Shown: in pieces, positions 6,643-13,507 of the stretch
Layout of the letters: each line of letters starts with the position of its first letter
Position numbering within the stretch: position 1 is the stretch's first letter
Source of the DNA: Chloroflexota bacterium
Lineage (GTDB): Bacteria; Chloroflexota; Limnocylindria; Limnocylindrales; CSP1-4
NCBI GenBank assembly: GCA_021790715.1
Contig: JAJYGK010000039.1
Span: 1-14,653, forward strand
Reading direction: 5' to 3'
DNA: 14,653 nucleotides
The notes under the pieces: generated by a model
Told to the model about the DNA's origin: nothing
Database searches by the model: none
Seen by the model: the letters and a program-made list of their open reading frames with translations, nothing else
Program-made: the position numbers and the translations under genes

Positions 6643-7479
6643 ATGACCGACAACGACCGACGCGAGCGCTGGGCGCTGGTGCTGGGGGCGAGCAGCGGCT
6701 TCGGTGCGGCCACCGCGATCGCGCTCGCCCGCGACGGTTGCTCGATCGTCGGCGTGCACCTGGACCTCCGCGGCAGCATCGCGGCCGCGGACGAGGTTCG
6801 CCGGACGATCGAGGAGACGGGCGTCCAGGTCGTGTTCCACAACGTCAACGCCGCCGACGAGGAGAAGCGCCACGCGGTCGTGGAGGACATCTCGCGGCGG
6901 TTCGCGGAACGCAGGGGGGCCGGTGCGGACCCGTACATCGCCGTCTTCCTGCACTCGCTCGCGTTCGGGGTCACCCTTTCCTACATCTCGACGGATCCGC
7001 GGCGCAAGGAGGTCTCGCAGCGCCAGCTGGAGATGACCGCCGACGTCATGGCGCATTCGATGGTCTACTGGGTGCGCGACCTGTTTCACGCCGGCCTGTT
7101 CGGGCCGGGCAGCCGCCTCTTCGCGATGACGAGCGAGGGCGCGGTGAAGGTCGTGCCGACGTACGGCCCGGTGAGCGCGGCGAAGGCGGCCCTGGAATCG
7201 CACTGCCGCCAGCTCGCCCTCGAGCTCAGCCCGTTCCAGATCACGGTGAACGCGATCCGGGCGGGGGTGGCCGACACCCGCGCGTCCCGCGCGATCCCGG
7301 GCCACGAGGAGCTGTTCGACTACGCGCGCGAACGGAACCCCGGCGGCCGGCTCACCACGCCCGAGGACGTGGCCGAGGCGATCGTCGCGCTCTCGTCGTC
7401 CCGCCTCTTCTGGATGACGGGCAACACGATCGGCGTGGACGGCGGCGAGCTGATGGGCAGCAAGCAGGCGGGAGGATGA
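6643..7479 (+). CDS. SDR-family enoyl-ACP reductase, FabL/FabI-like
   Basis: A 278-residue Rossmann enzyme. The nucleotide motif is GASSGFG (15-21). The catalytic pair is Tyr174 and Lys181 with six residues between (YGPVSAAK), the Y-X6-K spacing of FabI/FabL enoyl-ACP reductases rather than the Y-X3-K of ordinary SDRs. HSLAFG (104-109) matches the FabI HSIAFA segment. The C-terminal run KAALESHCRQLALELSPFQI...VNAIRAGVADT...ARERNPGGRLTTPEDVAE...GNTIGVDGGELM closely resembles Bacillus FabL as remembered. The likely reaction is the last reduction of fatty acid elongation. The start at 6643 has a strong ribosome site (GGAGG, five bases away). An in-frame ATG at 6619 nine bases after the TACACT box is an alternative. 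It overlaps plsC by ATGA. A different short-chain reductase is possible. Confidence 0.8.
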   Translation: MTDNDRRERWALVLGASSGFGAATAIALARDGCSIVGVHLDLRGSIAAADEVRRTIEETGVQVVFHNVNAADEEKRHAVVEDISRRFAERRGAGADPYIAVFLHSLAFGVTLSYISTDPRRKEVSQRQLEMTADVMAHSMVYWVRDLFHAGLFGPGSRLFAMTSEGAVKVVPTYGPVSAAKAALESHCRQLALELSPFQITVNAIRAGVADTRASRAIPGHEELFDYARERNPGGRLTTPEDVAEAIVALSSSRLFWMTGNTIGVDGGELMGSKQAGG

Positions 7480-8366
7480 GCGTCTCTCCCGGGACGCCGG
7501 GCACCGGGGGGTCGCCGGCGGTTCGGATCGAACCGGAGCCGGCGCCCGACGCCGCGGACGCGGGCGCGGCAGGTTCGGCCGACGCGGTGCCGGCGGGCGT
7601 GGGTTCTGCGGGGGCTGCCGACGCGGGCGCGGGCGTGGCAGGTTCGGCCGGCGCGGTGCCGGCCGCCGGCGTTCGCACGGGACCGCCGCCCGGCACACCT
7701 CCTCCGGTGACGATCACGTTCCGGCTCGTGAACGGGGCCGTCCGCGTCCTCATGTCGATCCTGCGTGTCCGGCTCGTCGTTGAGGGGGCCGAAGACCTGC
7801 CCGACCGCCCGGGCGTGATCCTTGCCACGAACCACCTCTCCTGGGCCGACCCGATCCTGCTCGCCATCGCGATCCACGAGGCCACCGGGCGCCGCGTACG
7901 GCACATGGCCAAGGCGGAGGCCGTCGCGATCCCGGTCTTCGGCACGCTGCTGCGCGACTACGGCGGGTTCGCGGTGCGCCGCGGCCGACCCGACCGCGAG
8001 GCCTACCGGATGGCGACCGACGTGCTGGCGGGGGGCGACTGGCTCGGCCTCGCGCCCGAGGGCACGCGGAGCCGAACCGGGATCCTGGGCGAGCCCAAGC
8101 CGGGAGTCGCGCTCCTTGCGGTCCGCAGCGGCGCGGAGGTGCTCCCGGCAGCACTGTGGGGCACGGAGGAGCTCTGGCCGATCGGCAAGCTGCTGCCGCG
8201 CCCCGGCAAGGTCGTGCACATCCGCTTCGGCGAGCCGTACCGGATGGCGACCGGGGCCACAGGCGCGGGCGGCACCCGGCACGCCGCGCTGGACGCCGCC
8301 AGCGACGACCTGATGCGCCGGATCGCGGCACTCCTGCCCGGGCGCTACCGGGGCCGCTTCGCGTAG
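7476..8366 (+). CDS. 1-acyl-sn-glycerol-3-phosphate acyltransferase (PlsC-like)
   Basis: A 296-residue protein with a PlsC/LPLAT domain. Motif I NHLSWAD (119-125, H120 and D125) is the catalytic HX4D. Motif II region FAVRRGRPDR lies at 165-174, motif III EGTRSR at 195-200, and a VLPAALWG segment around 222-229 corresponds to motif IV. It would acylate lysophosphatidic acid to phosphatidic acid at the inner face of the membrane, using acyl chains from the pathway of the upstream reductase. The ATG at 7476 overlaps the reductase stop by four bases and is preceded by GGGAGG almost immediately, so the two are translationally coupled. Residues 1-78 are an unusual low-complexity Ala/Gly/Pro tail before the domain, built partly from an internal repeat. 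An acyltransferase of related specificity is possible. Confidence 0.9.
   Translation: MSVSPGTPGTGGSPAVRIEPEPAPDAADAGAAGSADAVPAGVGSAGAADAGAGVAGSAGAVPAAGVRTGPPPGTPPPVTITFRLVNGAVRVLMSILRVRLVVEGAEDLPDRPGVILATNHLSWADPILLAIAIHEATGRRVRHMAKAEAVAIPVFGTLLRDYGGFAVRRGRPDREAYRMATDVLAGGDWLGLAPEGTRSRTGILGEPKPGVALLAVRSGAEVLPAALWGTEELWPIGKLLPRPGKVVHIRFGEPYRMATGATGAGGTRHAALDAASDDLMRRIAALLPGRYRGRFA
7569..7662. repeat. In-frame 69-bp-spaced direct repeat in the PlsC N-terminal tail
   Basis: A 25-bp segment at 7569-7593 recurs at 7638-7662 with one mismatch. The 69-bp offset equals 23 codons, so the reading frame is kept, giving AGSADAVPA and AGSAGAVPA. The flanking sequence is also similar, suggesting a duplicated 23-codon block. 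Confidence 0.75.
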
Positions 8367-8409
8367 CGTCCGGCCGAGCGCGAGCGCAAGCCCGAGCGCA
8401 GCGGACGTT

Positions 8410-8437
8410 CGGATACCACCCAGGGTGGTGCTATCCG
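8410..8437. terminator. Stem-loop, candidate terminator after plsC
   Basis: CGGATA (8410-8415) pairs with TATCCG (8432-8437), and CCACC (8416-8420) with GGTGG (8424-8428), with a three-base loop and a three-base bulge. It begins 44 bp after the plsC stop. There is no T tract, as is common for terminators in GC-rich genomes. It also contains palindromic motif copy 1. Confidence 0.5.
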
Positions 8438-8469
8438 CCCGAAGCGGCGATCTGCGGGTCGTCTACCAC

Positions 8470-8494
8470 CGCGCGTGGTGGTACGCCACGCGCG
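8470..8494. terminator. Strong stem-loop, candidate bidirectional terminator
   Basis: CGCGCGTGG (8470-8478) and CCACGCGCG (8486-8494) form a perfect 9-bp stem with a seven-base loop. An overlapping alternative pairing is TACCACC with GGTGGTA (8464-8483). No T tract is present on either strand. Confidence 0.5.
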
Positions 8495-8568
8495 CACCGG
8501 GAGGACGGCGCACTCCGCCCAGGATTCGCCGCCGCCCACGTTCCACGATCCGATCCCCGGACGGCAGC

Positions 8569-8584
8569 GGGCTCGTTCGAGCCC
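8569..8584. other. Short hairpin with GTTC loop
   Basis: GGGCTC and GAGCCC form a perfect 6-bp stem around GTTC. It may contribute to termination in the convergent gap. Confidence 0.3.
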
Positions 8585-8618
8585 TGCGGACGACAACCCC
8601 GACATGCGGAACACCACC

Positions 8619-8637
8619 GTGGCTGGTATGCAGCCAC
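8619..8637. terminator. Stem-loop, candidate terminator between plsC and glnA
   Basis: GTGGCTG (8619-8625) and CAGCCAC (8631-8637) form a perfect 7-bp stem with loop GTATG. It overlaps palindromic motif copy 3. It is 173 bp from the glnA stop, so it may serve glnA read-through as a backup site. Confidence 0.4.
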
Positions 8638-8745
8638 CGTCGGCCGCGCGTCGAGCGCCGCCGCGGACCTGGGCAGGGAGTGATCGCCTGCGCCCGCCGT
8701 GAGGCCCGCGAACCCGATCCGTGGCCGTCCGGGACGCCAGGCCGC

Positions 8746-8794
8746 GCCGGACCCGGCCCGGACCCAAGCCCGGGCCAGAGCCCAGGCCCCGACC
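8746..8794. repeat. Degenerate GC-rich short repeats after the glnA stop
   Basis: Loosely repeated blocks of the type CCCGGACC, CCCGGGCC and CCCAGGCC run for about 50 bp, ending 16 bp before the glnA stop codon on the plus-strand map. They can form several short GC hairpins. The periodicity is imperfect, so this is a weaker case than the other repeats in the window. Confidence 0.4.
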
Positions 8795-8809
8795 CGCCGG
8801 AGCGGGAAC

Positions 8810-10192
8810 CTAGAACTGCTCGAGGTAGCGGTCGATCTCCCAGGACGTGACCTGCCCGCGGTACTCGTCCCACTCCGCGCGCTTCGCTTCCACGAAGTGG
8901 CTGAGGACGTGGTCGCCGAGAGCCTCGCAGATCACCGGGTCCGCCTCGAGCTCGTCGATCGCCGCGCCGAGGGTCCCGGGCAGCTGACGGATCCCGCGCT
9001 CCGCGATCCGTGCCGCGTCCATCTCGTAGAGGCTCTCCTCGACCGGCTCCTCGAGCTCCATGCCCTTCTCGATCCCGTCGAGCCCGGCCGCCAGCATGAC
9101 CGCGAACGCCAGGTACGGGTTGGTCGAGGGGTCCGGGCAGCGGAGCTCGATCCGGGTGGCCTCGATGCTGCGGCCCGGCGACACCATCGGCACGCGGATG
9201 AGCGCCGAGCGGTTGACCCGCCCCCACGTCAGGTACGTGGGCGCCTCGTAGCCGGGGACGAGCCGCTTGTACGAGTTCACGAGCGGGGCGAGCACCGCGA
9301 TCATCCCGCGAGCGTGGGCGAGGATGCCTGCCATGTACGAGCGAGCCAGGTCCGACAGGCCGTACTTGTTCGACGGATCGGCAAAGGCGTTCCGGCCGGC
9401 CTTCAGGTCGTAGAGGCTCATGTGCGTGTGCATCCCGGAACCGTTGATCCCGAAGATCGGTTTCGGCATGAACGTCGCGTAGAGGCCGTGCAGCTGCGCG
9501 ACCGCCTTCAGGGTGAAGCGGAAGGTCACCGCGTTGTCGGCCGTCTTCAGGGCGTCGGAGTACTCGAAGTCGATCTCGTGCTGCCCGGGGGCGACTTCGT
9601 GGTGCGCCGCCTCGACGCGGATCCCGAACGCCTCGAGCGCGTTGACCATGTCCTGCCGGACGTCCTGCGCGAGGTCCGTGCTGAAGTCGAAGTACCCGGC
9701 CTGGTCGTGCGGGAGCGGCTGGATCTCGCCGTGGTCGTCGCGCCGGAACAGGAAGAACTCGAGCTCGGGGCCCGTGTTCATCCGGTAGCCGAGCTTCTCG
9801 GCGCGCGCGAGCTGGCGCTTCAGCACATACCGCGGGTCACCGACGAACGGCTCGCCCTTCGGCGTGTAGACGTCGCAGATCATGCGGGCGGTGCCGCGAC
9901 CACCCAGCGCGCCGGGCTCGCCGTGCCCGTTCTGCCACGGGATCTCGGCGAACGTGCTGATGTCCGGCTTCAGGTACTGGTCGCTCTCCGCGATCCGTGT
10001 GAATCCCTCGATCGAGCTGCCGTCGAACCAGGTCCCGTACTCGAGCGACGCCTCGAGCTGGTGGAGCGGGATCGCGATGCTCTTGACCGCACCGATGACG
10101 TCGGAGAACTGCAGCTGCACGAACCGGATCCCGTGCTCCTGCGCCGCGGCGATGACGGCCCTGGGATCCTCGCTCCGAACATCGATCGTCAT
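8810..10192 (-). CDS. glnA: Glutamine synthetase type I (I-alpha, not adenylylated)
   Basis: A 460-residue GSI making glutamine from glutamate, ammonia and ATP, as a cytoplasmic dodecamer in the family. Motifs in order: DGSSIEGF (57-64), GPELEFFLF (141-149) with the metal glutamates, HHEVAPGQHEIDFE (197-210), NGSGMHTHMS (250-259, metal His), NRSALIRVP (327-335), and EATRIELRCPDPSTNPYLAF (344-363). The C-terminus WEIDRYLEQF resembles Bacillus GS. The adenylylation context NLYDLPPE of I-beta enzymes is absent (here ESLYEMDAARIAERG), so control by feedback and transcription is expected. R66 matches the feedback Arg62 of Bacillus GS. The ATG at 10192 is chosen for its GGAGGAGCAGGA ribosome region and normal family N-terminus; an in-frame ATG at 10234 would add 14 unusual residues. 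Confidence 0.97.
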   Translation of the reverse strand: MTIDVRSEDPRAVIAAAQEHGIRFVQLQFSDVIGAVKSIAIPLHQLEASLEYGTWFDGSSIEGFTRIAESDQYLKPDISTFAEIPWQNGHGEPGALGGRGTARMICDVYTPKGEPFVGDPRYVLKRQLARAEKLGYRMNTGPELEFFLFRRDDHGEIQPLPHDQAGYFDFSTDLAQDVRQDMVNALEAFGIRVEAAHHEVAPGQHEIDFEYSDALKTADNAVTFRFTLKAVAQLHGLYATFMPKPIFGINGSGMHTHMSLYDLKAGRNAFADPSNKYGLSDLARSYMAGILAHARGMIAVLAPLVNSYKRLVPGYEAPTYLTWGRVNRSALIRVPMVSPGRSIEATRIELRCPDPSTNPYLAFAVMLAAGLDGIEKGMELEEPVEESLYEMDAARIAERGIRQLPGTLGAAIDELEADPVICEALGDHVLSHFVEAKRAEWDEYRGQVTSWEIDRYLEQF

Positions 10193-10259
10193 GGTGTCCT
10201 GCTCCTCCGCTGCACGGGGGTTCGGGGCCGCCATTAGGCTGCCTGCACAAGTACGCCAC

Positions 10260-10265
10260 AGTGTA
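10260..10265 (-). promoter_or_regulatory. Putative -10 box (TACACT) of glnA
   Basis: On the minus strand TACACT lies in the 114-bp gap between the PucR-like gene and glnA. It predicts a start near 10253 and a leader of about 60 bases. The -35 region is weak, compatible with a promoter that needs an activator. Confidence 0.4.
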
Positions 10266-10306
10266 CCCGTGAGGGCCGGGGCCACAGCTGCGCGAGGCGG
10301 GCTGTT

Positions 10307-11953
10307 TCAGTCGTCCAATTGGTCAGATTGCACAAGTCTGACCGCCACGGAGAGCGCGAGCCGGAGCTCCGGGTCGTCCAGGCGCCAGCCGGTCCGCTCC
10401 TCGATCCGCCCCACGCGGTACAGCAGCGTGTTGCGGTGCACCCCCAGTGCCTCCGCGGCGGCCGCGGCACCGGGGTGCTCGAGGACCGCGCGCAGGGTCG
10501 CGAGCCGCCGGCGCCGCGCGGACGGCGAGCCGACGAGCAGCGGCGCGAGCAGTGCACGGGCCAGGCGGGCGCCGTTGGGAAGGTTGTGCAGTTCGCCCAG
10601 CACGCGGTAGGCGGGCACCCGGTCGGCGAGGACAACGCGCGGACCCACGTCCCCGGCCGGCACCGCCTCGGCGGCCTCCAGCGTGGCGCGCGCCTCGGCC
10701 TCGGCCGCGGACCGTTCCTCGGCGGTCGAGAAGGGGCGCGAGACCCCCACGTCCCGGCCGATCGTCTCCGCGATGCGCGTCGCGATCGCGATGCCGCGCG
10801 GGTCGTCGGCGTCGAGCGCGGCGAGCAGCCTGAGATCGACGCTCGTGACGTCGCCGCGCAGTTCCAGGCGGCGCGGCGGGGCGAGCCGGGAGAGACGCTC
10901 TCGCACGCGCTCCCGTTCCTCCCGGCCCGTGTCTGTGAGCCCGGTCCCGCCCGAACGCCCCGGTCCGCCGGGACTGCCGAGACGATCCGCCGGGAGCCGG
11001 GTGCCCTCGCGTCGGCCCGCGACCGCCGGGGATTGGGCACTCGCGCGTCGACCGGCCCCGGCCCGGCCGGTTTCCTCCAGACCCGCTCCGGGAGGCCCCG
11101 CCTGCCGGGCCACGATCGCGACCCACGGTGGGCCGTCGGCCGGCAGCGCCTCGGCGCCACCCGCCCGCGCCGACCACCTCCCCGCGCCGCTCCGCCGGCC
11201 CATCTCGAGCGCCAGGAGCGGGGCCACGCGTTCGGCGACCGCGCGGTCCAGGTCGCTCGGCGCCTGCGGCCCCAGGAGCGCGAGGCTGCCGGCGCCCGGC
11301 ACGGGCACCCGCAGGGCCGCCTGGCGCGGCTGGGCGATGTACCTGGCCGCCGCGGCCGCGGCGCCGGGCACGGTGGTCGGAGCATGCAGGGCGATCGCCA
11401 CCCCGCGCTCGTCCTCGATCGCGACCGCCCGCCCGAGCGCGCCGCCCACTGCACCGGCGACCGCGTCGAGCCCGAGCCCCTCCAGGGCCAGCCGTTCGAC
11501 CGAGGCCTCGACGTGCGCGGCCTGCCGGTCCAGCTCGGCATGCCGGTTCACGAGATAGCCCACGATCGAGCGCTCCACCGCGGCCGGGTCGGCACCGACG
11601 AGGCGCAGCACGGGCCAACTCCGCAGCCTGGCGGCCTCCACCAGGCGCCCGGCGGCGGGGCCAGGCTCCCCCTCGCCGGTGAGCAGCGCCGCGCAGACGC
11701 CGACGCGCGACAGCTCGTCGACCACGGCGGCCGGCTCGGCAGGTCCGGCGTCCAGCGCGGAGAGCACCGGCTCCGGCACGATCGCGAGATCGCCGGGCTC
11801 CAGCCCCTCGAAGGCCGGCACGCGGGCCCGAAGCACGCGCACCCAGCCCACCACCGGGTCGGGCGACGGCGGATCGCCCGTCGGACCGGTCGGCGGCGAC
11901 AGCCAGGCGGCGGCCGGGACGACCTCGCGGCGGACCTCGGTCAGCGTCGGCAT
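10307..11953 (-). CDS. PucR-family transcriptional regulator
   Basis: A 548-residue regulator. The N-terminus (MPTLTEVRREVV, about 1-125) fits the PucR sensor domain. A helical and GAF-like middle follows. A CdaR/GGDEF-like segment lies around 375-430 (IGRDVGVSRPFSTAEERSAAEAEARATLEAAE). The C-terminal PucR helix-turn-helix is clear in the last 65 residues (AAEALGVHRNTLLYRVGRIEERTGWRLDDPELRLAL). Residues about 285-350 form a Gly/Arg/Pro-rich, probably disordered insert that is unusual. Relatives control purine, amino acid or other nitrogen-source genes, so control of the downstream glnA is reasonable but inferred. The ATG at 11953 lacks a good ribosome site. It is 31 bp from the resB stop and is probably cotranscribed with it. 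Confidence 0.88.
   Translation of the reverse strand: MPTLTEVRREVVPAAAWLSPPTGPTGDPPSPDPVVGWVRVLRARVPAFEGLEPGDLAIVPEPVLSALDAGPAEPAAVVDELSRVGVCAALLTGEGEPGPAAGRLVEAARLRSWPVLRLVGADPAAVERSIVGYLVNRHAELDRQAAHVEASVERLALEGLGLDAVAGAVGGALGRAVAIEDERGVAIALHAPTTVPGAAAAAARYIAQPRQAALRVPVPGAGSLALLGPQAPSDLDRAVAERVAPLLALEMGRRSGAGRWSARAGGAEALPADGPPWVAIVARQAGPPGAGLEETGRAGAGRRASAQSPAVAGRREGTRLPADRLGSPGGPGRSGGTGLTDTGREERERVRERLSRLAPPRRLELRGDVTSVDLRLLAALDADDPRGIAIATRIAETIGRDVGVSRPFSTAEERSAAEAEARATLEAAEAVPAGDVGPRVVLADRVPAYRVLGELHNLPNGARLARALLAPLLVGSPSARRRRLATLRAVLEHPGAAAAAEALGVHRNTLLYRVGRIEERTGWRLDDPELRLALSVAVRLVQSDQLDD
10321..10343. promoter_or_regulatory. 23-bp near-perfect palindrome upstream of glnA
   Basis: Arms GGTCAGA and TCTGACC are perfect inverted repeats. 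Inside them TTG and CAA also pair, leaving one unpaired base. It lies in the last codons of the PucR-like gene and is noticeably less GC-rich than the surroundings. The centre (10332) is about 79 bp upstream of the predicted glnA start, a usual activator distance. It could also be a hairpin in the pucR mRNA end. Confidence 0.45.
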
Positions 11954-11984
11954 CGCGCGTCGCCCCGGGGGCCGCCGCCCGCGC

Positions 11985-13421
11985 TCACGCCCCGGCCGAT
12001 CCCCGGCCGGGCCGCGGGCGGAGGTCCTGCAGCACCTCGCGCAGCTCCCGCGGCGCGTCCACGTAGCGATCCGTCAGCATCGCCACCTGGGTCCGATCGG
12101 GGAACAGGCGCACCCAGACGCGCCGCCGCGGGAAGTAGAACGTCAGCACCGTGCCGCCGACCATCAGGATGAACGCGATCCAGATGAGCATCTGGCCGGG
12201 ATCCCGTCGCACGACGAGCCCGCTGAAGGCGCTCGTCGCCGTCCAGCTGATGGTGTAGCCGCCGGTCGACGCAGGATCGCTCGTCTGGCCCGGCGAGAGC
12301 GACTGCATGAAGGTGGTCTGCGTGCTGCCGGATGCGCCGGCGACCAGGCCCTGCAGGGTCAGTCGGGGCGCGCCCGCCGGCGTCCCGTCGAGCACGACGA
12401 GCAGGCCGGTGCTCGAGCCGGGGATCGTCAGGAACCCCTGCGGCAGCCCGACCAGGGTGCCGGCCAGCAGCACGGGCCCGGTCCAGACGAGGCGCCCGGT
12501 GCGGTCGTGGATCTCGAGGTTCGCGGCCGGACCGAACGTGTTCTGGTGGATCACGAACCCGTCCACCGTCAGCGGATCGTTCACGTGGATCGTCTTCTGG
12601 GCGATCTTCCGGCCATCCTGGTAGACGGCCACGTTCGTCCAGAAGTCGGCGAACGTGCCGTTCGCGCGCGTGGGTGCCTCGAACTGGACGTTCTTGATGA
12701 TCAGGTTGCCGGGCGTCCCGACCGGTTGCACCGGCGCGGTCTGGCCGTCGCCGAGCACGAGGACGGTCTGGTATCCGAAGGTCCCGGTGATCGCCGCCGC
12801 GAGCAGGAACGCCACGAGCCCGGCGTGCGTGATCAGCGTCGCGAGGCGGAAGTACTGGTTGCGGTCGCCGTAGACGATGTCCTGCTCCCGGCGCACGACG
12901 AAATGGCGGCGGCGCAGCGCGGCGGCCACGGCGTCGGCGTCGAGCGGCGACGCGATCGCGGCACGGTGCGGCAGGCGTGGGTCGAAGAAGCCGGGCGCCT
13001 GGCGGACCCGGACCTCGCTGACCTGGCGCCAGAGCTTCGGCGTCCGGTCCAGCGTGCAGACGACGATGCTGACGGCGAGCAGCGCGAGCAGCGTGGTGAA
13101 CCACCACACGCTGAAGACGTGCAGGAGGCCGAGCCGGTCGAAGACGTCGACGAGCGCCGGCCCGATCGTGATCCCGGCCACCTGCAGCCCCCCGTACTGC
13201 GCCTGGATCATCTGGATCTGCTGCGCGTACTGCGAGGGATCCTGCACGGCCGAGGCCGGCATCTGCGGCAGGAGGGTGCCGAACACCCCGGCGATCGCGA
13301 TCGCGATGATCTGGATGACCGCGAACCGGACGCTCGTGAGCAGGCGCCACGCCGCGAGCCCGATCTCGCCGAACGGGTCGGACAGGCGCGCGGAGCGCTG
13401 GACGAGCGAGGTGCTCGTCAT
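11985..13421 (-). CDS. resB: Cytochrome c biogenesis protein ResB (Ccs1)
   Basis: A 478-residue membrane protein with the ResB layout. TM1 is at about 30-51 (TSVRFAVIQIIAIAIAGVFGTLLPQ), TM2 at 104-124 followed by CTLDRTPKLW, and TM3 at 193-216 (LATLITHAGLVAFLLAAAITGTFG). A large extracytoplasmic domain follows, containing DGFVIHQNTFGPAANLEI, and TM4 is at about 418-440 before a basic cytoplasmic tail. With ResC/CcsA it handles heme and attaches it to apocytochromes c (system II). Histidines near TM2 (H101) and in TM3 (H199) are candidates for heme ligands. No resC or resA is present in the window. The ATG at 13421 has no clear ribosome site. It lies 82 bp after the trans-sulfuration gene, with a tandem repeat in between. 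Confidence 0.92.
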   Translation of the reverse strand: MTSTSLVQRSARLSDPFGEIGLAAWRLLTSVRFAVIQIIAIAIAGVFGTLLPQMPASAVQDPSQYAQQIQMIQAQYGGLQVAGITIGPALVDVFDRLGLLHVFSVWWFTTLLALLAVSIVVCTLDRTPKLWRQVSEVRVRQAPGFFDPRLPHRAAIASPLDADAVAAALRRRHFVVRREQDIVYGDRNQYFRLATLITHAGLVAFLLAAAITGTFGYQTVLVLGDGQTAPVQPVGTPGNLIIKNVQFEAPTRANGTFADFWTNVAVYQDGRKIAQKTIHVNDPLTVDGFVIHQNTFGPAANLEIHDRTGRLVWTGPVLLAGTLVGLPQGFLTIPGSSTGLLVVLDGTPAGAPRLTLQGLVAGASGSTQTTFMQSLSPGQTSDPASTGGYTISWTATSAFSGLVVRRDPGQMLIWIAFILMVGGTVLTFYFPRRRVWVRLFPDRTQVAMLTDRYVDAPRELREVLQDLRPRPGRGSAGA

Positions 13422-13435
13422 CGCCGTGGGAGCAC

Positions 13436-13507
13436 CGGGCGGCCGATGCGCCCGCGTCGAACCGGGGTCGCCGGGCAGCGAATGCGCCCGCGTCGAACCG
13501 CGGTCAC
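13436..13507. repeat. Two 36-bp tandem units touching the stop of the trans-sulfuration gene
   Basis: Unit 1 (13436-13471) and unit 2 (13472-13507) differ at only a few bases. A third, more diverged copy begins at 13508 inside the coding sequence. The real stop TGA lies at the end of unit 2, where unit 1 reads CGA. Translated past the stop, the units give FDAGAFAAR and FDAGASAAR, repeating the true C-terminal LDAVRSAAR. Confidence 0.85.

Larger units (their letters stand above)
8367..8809. other. 443-bp gap between convergent plsC and glnA, no gene seen
   Basis: No start with a ribosome site and no recognisable protein family was found on either strand. The gap instead holds stem-loops at 8410-8437, 8470-8494, 8569-8584 and 8619-8637, three related palindromic motifs (ACCACC, five bases, TGGT) at 8415, 8465 and 8613, and a GC-rich degenerate repeat next to the glnA stop. 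Because both flanking genes end here, transcription termination from both sides is the simplest role. Confidence 0.6.

Noticed and set aside
5817..7475. Open plus-strand frame running into plsC, suggesting a fusion protein
   Set aside because: It runs antisense to the deacetylase and out of frame through the reductase gene; the ATG at 7476 with a ribosome site and ATGA overlap marks the true start.
8569..8584. tRNA T-arm look-alike (stem with GTTC loop)
   Set aside because: The loop is only four bases, and no acceptor stem, anticodon arm or D-arm could be found around it.
8410..8637. CRISPR array
   Set aside because: The three motif copies are short, diverged and unevenly spaced (50 and 148 bp), in mixed orientation, with no cas genes.
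8411..8638. Repeated peptide motif (Tyr-His-x-x-Trp) encoded at the three palindromes
   Set aside because: The similar peptides follow from the shared palindrome; copy 2 is in a different frame and no start with a ribosome site precedes any copy.
10193..10234. Longer glnA start at ATG 10234
   Set aside because: It would add 14 residues unlike other GSI N-termini; the ATG at 10192 has a purine-rich ribosome site and the expected beginning.
8699..10237. Long open frame on the plus strand opposite glnA
   Set aside because: It is antisense to an unmistakable glutamine synthetase, its protein is Arg/Asp/Val-rich with no domain, and such frames arise from GC-rich codon use.
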